Source: Hypoxylon rubiginosum (lineage: Eukaryota; Ascomycota; Sordariomycetes; Xylariales; Hypoxylaceae). Taken from it: a stretch of 64,000 nucleotides of DNA. The stretch spans positions 1,054,001-1,118,000 of the forward strand of contig CADCXA010000037.1 in the NCBI GenBank assembly GCA_902806565.1, read 5' to 3'. The stretch's first letter is position 1. The number at the start of each line of letters is the position of its first letter. Below are positions 55,504 to 64,000 of this stretch, in pieces. A program made the position numbers and the translations under genes. The notes beneath the pieces were generated by a model. It made no database searches. It was not told the DNA's origin and saw only the letters and a program-made list of their open reading frames with translations.

Positions 55504-57858
55504 TCACTGATTTCCGTTGATTTGAACACCGTCAAGCGGAGAGGCTGGCCCAGAGAAATTTGCCTTCTTCGTCCGGAGTGTTAGCGGGAACGGGTACTCG
55601 TCGGGATCTTCCTCCTCACTGCGTCACTTTGTGTTAGCCACTCGTCATCTTTAGTCCCGGCACTTATCAACCACTTACGGCAGCTTCCACGCCACATAGT
55701 CTTCTGTGTTCAAGCCCTCCCTCCCCTCCTGTAGGCTCGCGAAATCGCCAGGCGTCATCATGCCCGTACGGTCGCGGGGAGAGCCCGGGACCGAGAACGG
55801 TCGGGAAATCTTCTGCTCGACTCCCGGGATGAAGTCCTCCTCCTCGTCGCCAGTGAACGAGCCCGGGTACGCTCGTCGCAGCGCCAACTGTCGAGCTTTG
55901 ACGTATTCCATACCCATCCTCTTCCAGTCCAAAAGGTCGCTAAGCCTCTCCGTCCGGTTGCGTTGGTTGATTCGTTGACGCCGACTCTTCTGGCAGAACT
56001 CAAACATGTGCGAGGTGAGCTGGTTGACCGAGTCGTCGACGCCTTTGCTCCGCCGGTCCACAATGTATATGCCGTAGTCACTCGAGTTCTCGATTAGTTC
56101 TTCCATGTAGCAGCCAAACCCGGACAAGTTGGTGGTGATGCTCGGAACACCCATGACGGTACATTCCGCAGGCGTGTAACCCCACGGTTCGTAGTAAGAG
56201 GCGAAGACACCCAAGTTCGTGCCGCGCACGAAGTCGTCGTAGTCTAGTGGCAGGATAGGATTCGACGAATTCAGGAACTCGGGATGGAAAATGATCTTGA
56301 CACGATCCGTAGGGTGGTTAAAAAGCTGCACGCGCCGAATCTGGTTGAGGATGGGGTCATCCTGGTCGTTGACCATGTTGTGCGTGACGATGGGAGGGAG
56401 GCCGTTCCGCTTCATGGCGAAGAGACGACGTCGCAAAACAACCCTGTCGGCGCTTGTGATAAGCTCTTTCTCGTCAGGCATCGAGTCACCGTCGTGCCAC
56501 TTTAGAGACCGCTCAAAGATGCGGCGACCAATACCACGTTCGATCACATCGACCGTATCACGCAAGGATTTGATGACCGCCTGGCCCTTCAGCGCCTCGA
56601 CCGTCAGCGACGTGGTCTGCGCCGGCATGATAACAAAAGCCACGACGGTGGTCTTGCTTCCGATGTTCTTCAGCCTGTGGTTGAGACGGGCCAGGGACTC
56701 GATGAACATGTCGACACCTTTGTTTCGAAACTCGTAGCGTCCCGCGGTGAAAAAATAGAGGGTATCCTCAGGCGCAAAGTCATACTGCCCATAAAAGTGA
56801 CCCCGGACAAAGTCGTGGATCTTCTCTTTGGACTGCTGGTGCAAATTTTGAAACTCGTGCATCGCGGAGAATTTGGTGACGTTGAGCCCGTTCGGCAAAA
56901 CGCCGTCGGGTTTGCGCTTGAGCAGGTGCTCGCTCTCAAAAGCCGTGATGTGCGAGACCGTCGTGAAGACGTCGCAGGAGTGGGCGGCGGCGCGCTCTAT
57001 ACAGTAGCGGTGGTAGATGCCACGCTTCCCTGCTTCCGCGTCCACGTCAAACCATTGTAGGTTGTTATAGAAATCGACGGAACCGGCACAGAGGTACCGA
57101 CCCAACAGGGTGGCGTGCGTGGTAAAGACGGTGGTTACATCTATGCGCCGCTTCTTGGTCAGCGGCAGGGCAACACCAGCCAGCCACTCGTGAAAGTGAG
57201 CGATGACAGCCTTCGTCTTTTCGTGGGCAACAAACTACGTCGAGATGTCAGTGACCAGGAGACCGGCCGTTATACGTAGGTAGGGACCGTACCTCTCCGA
57301 GAAACCAGGCAACAAGATACCCAAAGACAATTGCTTCGTTTGTCTCGTCATCTCCTGGGGGAGCCGGGATACTAGCGACGTTCCATAAATCGGATTTCCA
57401 CTCATCCAGGTATTTGTACGCCGTCTTGGTGTCGATGAGCAACACTCTCGGAGCGCCTTCGATAAGCCATCGTCCGTATAGTATGCCGATGCCCCGGTTC
57501 CTCATGGACTCAATGCTCTTAGCGAGCTCCGGAGTGTTCGGTTCCAACTCTTCGACTTCAACGGCAGCCTGCTCTTGTTTAGGACACGTACGAGACGAAG
57601 ATGGTGGTATAGACGAAACATACAGATTGGTGGTTAAGAGGGCCGATAAGTGTATAACGCTCGCCATATTCAGCAGTGGTAACTGGCGCTTTAGACTTGA
57701 TGACAGAGTAGATGCCGCCAACTACGGCCGACGTTAGTTTGTGGAAGCTCGTGCGAGGGTTTCCTCGACGTACCGCGGTGGGCCACCTCTGTTGCAATTT
57801 CAAAGAGTATGTGGTTTTTGACCTCGCGAGGAGCTCTCTCCCCGGTTTCGCTAGCCAT
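55504..57858 (-). CDS. GSY1: Glycogen synthase (GT3 family)
   Basis: UDP-glucose-dependent cytosolic glycogen synthase of about 709 residues, the usual length. Five exons: 57858..57774, 57721..57624, 57568..57293, 57234..55679 and 55618..55504. The introns are 52, 55, 58 and 60 bp. Visible blocks: [20 protein letters not shown] across the first junction, [83 protein letters not shown], the Arg-rich regulatory helix [13 protein letters not shown] (glucose-6-phosphate site in yeast Gsy2), the catalytic [20 protein letters not shown], and the C-terminal Ser/Pro-rich tail with [15 protein letters not shown], likely phosphoregulated. The 5' leader carries a (TTCGTC)6 array and, further upstream, a G-quadruplex-type tract. 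Call is firm. Confidence 0.95.
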
Positions 57859-57900
57859 TGCAATTGTAGGCGAGGCGAATTTAGAGCGAGGGACGGCGAC

Positions 57901-57936
57901 GACGAAGACGAAGACGAAGACGAAGACGAAGACGAA
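57901..57936 (+). repeat. (GACGAA)6 microsatellite in the glycogen synthase leader
   Basis: Six perfect GACGAA units, reading (TTCGTC)6 on the coding strand, beginning 43 bp upstream of the glycogen synthase start codon. Confidence 0.95.
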
Positions 57937-58140
57937 GCAAAGGGTAAAATAACGGCTATATCAGAGAGATCTTATATGATTAGTCTAACAAAGCACCTAG
58001 ACCACCATTCGACTGAATTTATTATGGATTGAGAGTGCGCATGAGTGGTGTTAGTTGGATTGTGTGTTGTATTCTGCTCGCGAATATGGTAGGTTGAGAG
58101 AAAGATGGACAGAGGCAGAGGCAGAGACACAGAGACAAGA

Positions 58141-58157
58141 GGGAGGGAGAGGGAGGG
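58141..58157 (+). other. Short-loop G-quadruplex motif
   Basis: GGGAGGGAGAGGGAGGG: four GGG runs with loops of 1, 3 and 1 bases, about 283 bp upstream of the glycogen synthase start, on the non-coding strand of that gene. Short loops usually give very stable quadruplexes. Confidence 0.75.
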
Positions 58158-59423
58158 TCTTACCTGACGAACCCAAACAATTTTTCAAAGCCGACAAACT
58201 ACCTACATGTATGTACCCAAGGTAAACTATTTGACTCTTCAATGCTCGAGACTTGGCGATTGAAGCGACCTAGGAGGTAGAAAGAAGATACTGCATGTAG
58301 TAGTTGGAGAGGGGAGGGAAGGAGATGTTAATGTACAGTAATAACATTCACTTGCGAAGGTGGAGATGTCTCTGTCAGTCGGGCCAGAGACGTACTACTA
58401 TGTATGTAAATTGTAAATTACATCGAAGGGTGCTTCTCATGTGGTTTGGCATCATTGCGCGCACTGGGCAATAGGGAACTTTACCTAAGAGGCTAGACTC
58501 TTTTCTCTATCTAGGTACCCCCTACCTATCCTTACCTATCCTTACCTATCCCGACCTATCAGATCTACCTATTACGTATCCACCCGACCCGCAATCCCGC
58601 AAAGTCTGCGTCGTATCTCCGCGAGCTCCAAGTTCTGTTCCCCAGACAGCCTAGAACGCCGACTACGTACCTAGGTACCTGCTACTATGTACATAGTACT
58701 ATGTATATAACAATATGTTGACTATCCACCCGACCAAATGCACCAATGCACTCCAGCCGGGGTGGCTGGCTGGCCAAAACCTGGTTGGTTGGGTGACGGA
58801 CCGAACCTATACTAGTTTGGCGCTAATCATGTAGGAGTTAAGGTATGACGCAGCGGCTGTAGCTATATGAGCTTGGAGTAACCGATGTTCTTTATCCGAC
58901 ATACATGTCACCTGCGGAGGCGTCGCTTTAGGTTAAGATAACTGGTTGGAGAATGGGTATATGGCTCGAAAGCTTAGTCATAATGACGAAATAGGGCTGG
59001 CGGAATAAGTTTCGAAGAAAAGAAGAAAGAAGAAAAAAACGCGGGGAGCAATGCTGTAACCTGACTGGTTTGAAGAGAAAAAGATTTGTATTATACATGT
59101 CCACATACATTCTAGGTACCTTATGTATATATATATAAGTATGTGTAACGTACCTCCTGAATAAAAGGAGAAGGCATACAGAAGCGTGCTGGAAAAAAAA
59201 AACACAAATTTCTAGATGCCGTATATGAAGCAAAATATAATATTCATATTCACTCCATATGTATATGCTTGAGTATGTAATTCGTTTCAAAGGTACATCG
59301 CACGTAATCGATGTAATCGACCTAGTTATGATCTAGCTATGCTTCTATGTAGGCAGCATTTGAAAACCAACGCTCATAACCCCAAACGCCTCGCCGGTAC
59401 GCAGAACCTTCTTAGACATACTA

Positions 59424-62400
59424 TCATATGCCTTGAACCTTCCTGTATGACGGCGGTTTCATCGTTCTCCTGATCAACTTCCCAGCATATGGCGGTATGA
59501 GAGAAATTGACCCGATGGCGAGTACGCGCCAGAGGAACCCCCTATCACGAGATCAATTAGTCGACGAGCCCTGCGGCATTGCATGCTGGTAGAATATTCT
59601 TGGGCTTACCAGGTAAGGAGGAAATCAAGATCAAAGTAGCCGCCGAGGAATGGTATAGACCCGACATAGATCAAGAAGGTTCCGACGATACACATAATCA
59701 TGACAGGATGCCAGGTCGTGATCTCGATGGCCACCATCAAGAGCTCGTTGAACACGAGGACAGTATAGCTGACGGCCACCATTTTTGGCCCGTCGACTTC
59801 GGTGAGGATCTGCGATAGACCTTGGATCATGCCGCCTTGGTATATTGAAACGAAAACCCAGACAAAAAAAGTACGGTAGGATAGAGATCGGCCCGATGTC
59901 AGTTCCTTGTACAATTCGGGGTAGAGATTGGCAAGGTTCTCATCAACATCTTTGTCGAGAACGAGGGACAACACGGGTGCTGCCGTGTAAACGGTGGCGT
60001 AGCCCACAAGGAGCCAATCCTGCCCGATTGTGAGACAGCGCGGCTACGGGCCGAGATATAGGGGCAACGTACCTTGTAAAGGCCTTCCGGCTCAAATTTG
60101 ATGGCAATGCTGTACATCGTCTGGCAAACAGCAATAATCAGACCACGGTGGATCACGAATTGAGCAAGCTTCGCGCTTCGCTTGTAGCTATTCCGGCCGT
60201 GCCAGACTAGCAGCTTAGTAAGATGGCAGAATTGTTCGATGGAAAAATCCGCAGCGAGACTGGCTTGCCGGCCTTCCTTGCCAACGATACCAACCCCAAC
60301 ATCTGCAGCCTGGATCATCGACACGTCGTTTCCACCGTCACCAATACAGCATACCCGTTTCTTGGTGAATTCCTTGATGAGTTTCGCAATGTCCGCCTTT
60401 TGCGTGGGCGAGCATCTACAAGCCACGACCGTCGGCAGCCGTACAGCTACCGAGATGAACTCGACACTGAAATGCGTTAGATAGAGTGATAAGCTTTCGC
60501 CGTCGATCAGTAGGCAGGAATCCGTCTTGCTTCGGAGGAAGTCGAGATGATCTTGAGCATTGTCTTTGTGCTTGAGCTTTGCGATCGTATAGATATACTG
60601 TCCTCGCGCAACAAGTTTTGAACTGACAGCGACACATCTCGCCGTCTCGACTTTGTCGCCTGTCAACATCCAGATCTTGATACCGGCGTTACGAAGCAGC
60701 TCTAGAGATGGCTTCACATCCCTCTGCAGTTTGTCCTCTACACCAGTAACCCCCAGCAGCTCAAGGTCGTGCTCGAGGAATTCTGCGACCACGCGCTGCA
60801 TTCCGGCATCACGACCGCTAATGGCCAAGGAAGCCTCCTGGTAGCTAGCTGAGAAGTCTCGATACTGGTCATGGGACAACCTTTTACGCCCAACAACCAA
60901 AGTCCTTAGGCCCTCTCGAGCCATATTAGCGGTCTCCTCGTCGAGCCAGTCATTTGCAGCCACAATGGGCCCCATGACTGTGTCGGCACCTTTCTGATAA
61001 AACCATAGCTCTCCATTGCCTAACTCAAGCGAAGGGGTTTGTGATTGTTCGTGGAATCGAACGATTATGCCCATACGCTTGCCGTCGGAAGTAAAAGGGA
61101 AAATGTCCAATATTTGGACTTGCACCACTGTCTTGCCCGTCTCCGTCGACTCAAGAACCATTTTCTTCCGGTCACGGTACACAAGGCGAAGCCCGACGGA
61201 CTCGGTCCATCGCACAATAGCTATCTCATCGGGAGAAGAGGCTTGGTAGGAGGTAATTGTCTGACCGTTGTCTTCCTCAGTAGTAGGGGTCACGTTGTGG
61301 CAGAGGGCCAAGGCCAGAACAACGTCCCTGACCCTGGAACCAATCTCTCGTCGTGTCCTGGTCGCAGTAATCCCCGCTGCTATGCTGTACGAGGACGAAG
61401 GCGTGACGAGCGCTTTCTCGCCCGGTCCCCCAACGAAGCCGTGTTTGACGTATGCCACGACCTCATCCATCGCCTCATTGGCATACGATACGGTGCCCAC
61501 ATGGATTTTCTTCATTTCCATCTCGTTCTGAGTTAGAGTACCCGTTTTATCGCTAAGCAGGTATTCAATACGTCCGAGGTCTTCGGGAATGGTGCTGGTT
61601 CGCACAACTGCACCTGGGATACCAGGGTCCCGCTGGATAAACCATGAATAGACGCTCTTCCCCAGGTCAAGATTGACTCGCAGACTAATCGGGACAATGG
61701 TAGAGAATAATACGAGGAACCGCATGATCTTCACATACCAGACATCACCTTCAGCGTTGCCGAATCCTTCCAAGGCGACCAAGACGATCGATAACGCCAA
61801 TGTGAGCGCACAAAGTATTTTGGTTAGAGAGTTGATCTCATATTCCAACAGCCCTGTCTTGGACCGCGATAATGAAGTAGAAAGGGCAGATCGGGTTTGC
61901 GGACCAGTGTACACAATGACAGCTACAGTGGTCGCTTGCGAGGCGATGACGGTGTTCGCCCAAGCAGTATTGTCGATTGATAAGGGAGCAGATTGTTCAC
62001 TACCGCTTATACTACTTTCGTCAGGCTGGCCGTTTAGGACATCTTGTCTTGTCGCCATTAGTTCAACCTTGCCAACGAACTCGTTGACCTTTTTGTCTGG
62101 TTTCCCACCCGTAACCCTAACGCGAACAAATTCTTCCATAGGGAGAACCTGAGTCAGGGCAGATGCTAATCGAAGCTTCCAGTCCGTCTCGCCGTCAAGT
62201 TGATCTGTCCTGATGAAGGTTTCGCCACCGGAAGATATCTCCGCAGAAACGTCTGAGCTATCTGGATCGGGATTCTTCCCCTTACCAGATGAAGGACCAC
62301 TCTGGTCCGCATCACCTTCCAGGGTACTAACCAATGGCAGCTGTGCCTCTGCACTCTCCAGGGCCTGCCCTTGGGCCGGTATACCTTCAGGTGTAGAACA

Positions 62401-63504
62401 CTTCAAGATGACGACATCCGCCGGGACACGCTGACCTTTACTAAGCTTGAGGACATCACCAACCTTTAGATCACGGGACTTCTTGCTAATTTCTTGGACA
62501 AAAGACGACGGATGGCCTCGTCCCTGGCCCTCGGCTTGCTCTTCCTCTTCCTGGATGTCCGACAGTCGGTCCCTTTGGGCCAGGGGTTGCCGATGTGTTT
62601 TCCGCAAAGAGGACGATTTGAGGTTCTTGGGAGGCCGCAATGCAGCGACCTGCTGTCCCGCCTGTCCAAAGTGAAGCACGGCATACTCCTCCGAGTTGGC
62701 TTCGTTGTCTCGCCGACGTCGCTCTATATCATCGTATGCCTCCTTTCCCATTGTGATGACAAGAACGAATGCGAGAGGGGCAATGTAGGTGGACAGATAG
62801 CCTATCCTTAGAGCTGGAATGGCCTGTGATAAGGCAACTAGCAAGAAATACATATTAAAGAAGAATGAGAATTCATTATACAGGGTAATGGGGAGGAAAG
62901 TGAAGGCCGTATATTTCGCATTCGAGACGAGATTAGGCGGATACCGGGTAGATTGCGACGTGCCTACGGCAACGACCCTAGAGGACGATGGATCGTCCTC
63001 TTTATTATCAACGGCTCCGTCATCATCCCGCCGGCTCGTACTGGCATTTGACATGAAGCTGGGTAGTCTCAGGGACGAGCCGATGTGTGTGAGATTTTGA
63101 AGCCTGTCGCTGGTAAGTGATCGCCTCTGGGGTCGAGATGCGTAGTCGTCTAGGAGCGGTGCTTCGTCGCCGGCATGGCCACTTTCATCCGAGTACCCCT
63201 GTTCGTGTATATCGTCCTCCAGCAAGCCCGTGGCGTCGCCGTTCCCATCTCTACTGTGGCCGAGCTCGCCATAGCCGCGACCTCGATTCCCTAGCCGCCT
63301 CAGACCGCCCATGCGAATATTTCGTAACGCAATGCGCGGCGCTCGTTGCTCGGGACTGTAGGTGTGTCCGAGAAGCCTAGATGCCTGGGGGTGCGACGAA
63401 GTGTTGGGGTCCAGCTCCTGAAGATCTAGGTCGACATCCGAATCCGAGTCATTTGAAGGGGAATCTGGCGGTTCGGTTGGACGGTATGGGGTTGATGGCG
63501 GCAT
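59424..63504 (-). CDS. NEO1: P4-type ATPase, Neo1/ATP9-like phospholipid flippase
   Basis: Aminophospholipid flippase of Golgi/endosome membranes, about 1319 residues, in three exons: 63504..60073, 60019..59610 and 59541..59424 (introns 60072..60020 and 59609..59542). A 180-residue disordered N terminus precedes TRYPPNLVSNAKYTAFTFLP and the first membrane pair. GGETFIRTDQLDGETDWKLR is the actuator loop (DGET). The phosphorylation motif DKTGTLTQ has its aspartate at residue 652. SYQASSPDEIAIVRW and IFPFTSDGKRMGIIVR mark the nucleotide domain, then KIWMLTGDKVETARC and CCIGDGGNDVSMIQAADVGV. The membrane end QTMYSIAIKFEPEGLYKDWL and FLLTWGFLWRVLAI cross the junctions. Absence of a Cdc50-interaction hallmark cannot be judged; assignment to the Neo1 branch rests on overall sequence character. 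The start has two out-of-frame ATGs shortly upstream. Confidence 0.92.
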
Positions 63505-64000
63505 TCCCGCATCGGGGTCATGCTCCTGATACGAGGAGCTGCTTCAGATGTACAATCGGCCTAACGTCTTCGTAATAGTAAAGGATGGAAGCTCGACATT
63601 CGGATACGTAGAGATTAATGTTGGAAAGGCTGTAGAGATAGACGGGACCAAGGATGCGTGTGACAAGTTGGATCGTATCTTACACATATGTAGAATACGT
63701 TGAAGAAAATGCCCAAATATAAAGCGAATACGTAGGGCAAGAGAGTCCAAGTGTTGAAAGGAAGACAACAGGGCAGCAAAAAAAAAAAGAAGAGGTGTCG
63801 TTCAATGTAGGCCTTCAATGTAAAGGTGGCTCATTGCGTGTAGCCTGCAAGTAGATGTACATCATGTATGCATTTATCAGATATACATTCAGGCGTTTAA
63901 GTATATCCATGTAGCTTATCTTTATTTGCATCCTAGCTCCATTATGTATGTATGCATATACATGTATGTATCCGGGCAATCCCTTCAACTGCACATGTGT
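63505..64000. other. Upstream region of the P4-ATPase gene
   Basis: Promoter and 5' leader to the window edge. It has an A-tract at about 63779-63789 and TACATGTA-type palindromes near 63960. No gene is supported. Confidence 0.5.

Larger units (their letters stand above)
57859..59423. other. Upstream region of glycogen synthase; no gene
   Basis: About 1.6 kb. A (GACGAA)6 array is at 57901-57936 and a G-quadruplex-type tract at 58141-58157, both upstream of the glycogen synthase start. CTTACCTATC repeats lie near 58520-58558 and TACCTAGGTA at 58668-58677. The region from 58900 to 59423 is AT-rich and holds the 3' end of the P4-ATPase gene. Confidence 0.55.

Noticed and set aside
1..64000. CRISPR arrays, prokaryotic operons, phage genes and telomeric repeats
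   Set aside because: The gene structures are eukaryotic with spliceosomal introns. The short tandem arrays have no spacers, and no TTAGGG-type array is present.

Overview
The window is nuclear DNA from a filamentous ascomycete (Pezizomycotina, probably Sordariomycetes; the order is a guess). The evidence is short GT-AG introns of about 48-150 bp with CTAAC/CTAAT-type branch sites, and ascomycete versions of conserved genes (Alb1, Trs31, Pol12, Sec59, Gsy1, Neo1, a Zn2Cys6 factor). Intergenic DNA is AT-rich with many TA-type palindromes. I saw no tRNA, rRNA or CRISPR array. Exon structures were built by hand from splice motifs, frame continuity and family motifs; each gives an exact open frame, with one exception at 46.6 kb.

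Layout. 0-2.1 kb: the 5' part of a secreted histidine acid phosphatase (minus), divergent from an acyl-protein-thioesterase-like pseudoenzyme. 3.1-14.7 kb is a housekeeping block: mitochondrial-type ubiquitin protease (-), Alb1 (+), MFAP1 (+), Pol12 (-), a Sec14/Pdr16-like lipid-transfer protein (+), Trs31 (+) and a small conserved protein (-). 15.6-18.0 kb: two tandem paralogous small secreted six-cysteine proteins with Kex2-type sites. 18-25 kb is gene-poor, with two small single-pass membrane proteins. 25.5-31.3 kb: a 14-TM-type MFS exporter next to a Zn2Cys6 transcription factor. 33.5-36.2 kb: dolichol kinase. 36.2-39.7 kb is gene-poor with a doubtful gene or relic. 39.8-45.7 kb: a Ser/Thr-rich wall protein, FAM32A-like, a GPI-type glycoprotein and an orphan. 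46.4-48.9 kb: a nine-exon 5'-nucleotidase-like phosphoesterase whose first intron ends in AA instead of AG. 49.3-51.7 kb: a small conserved protein and a CobW/COG0523 GTPase, with a Tc1/mariner-type MITE between them. 52.2-63.5 kb: an F-box/LRR-type protein, glycogen synthase and the Neo1-type P4-ATPase.

Most genes are unrelated housekeeping neighbours. The accessory elements worth attention are the secreted six-cysteine pair, the transporter/regulator pair, the MITE in the CobW promoter, the defective splice site, and a ten-base palindrome (TACCTAGGTA) present 12 times, always between genes. I found no biosynthetic backbone gene and no clear new multi-gene system.
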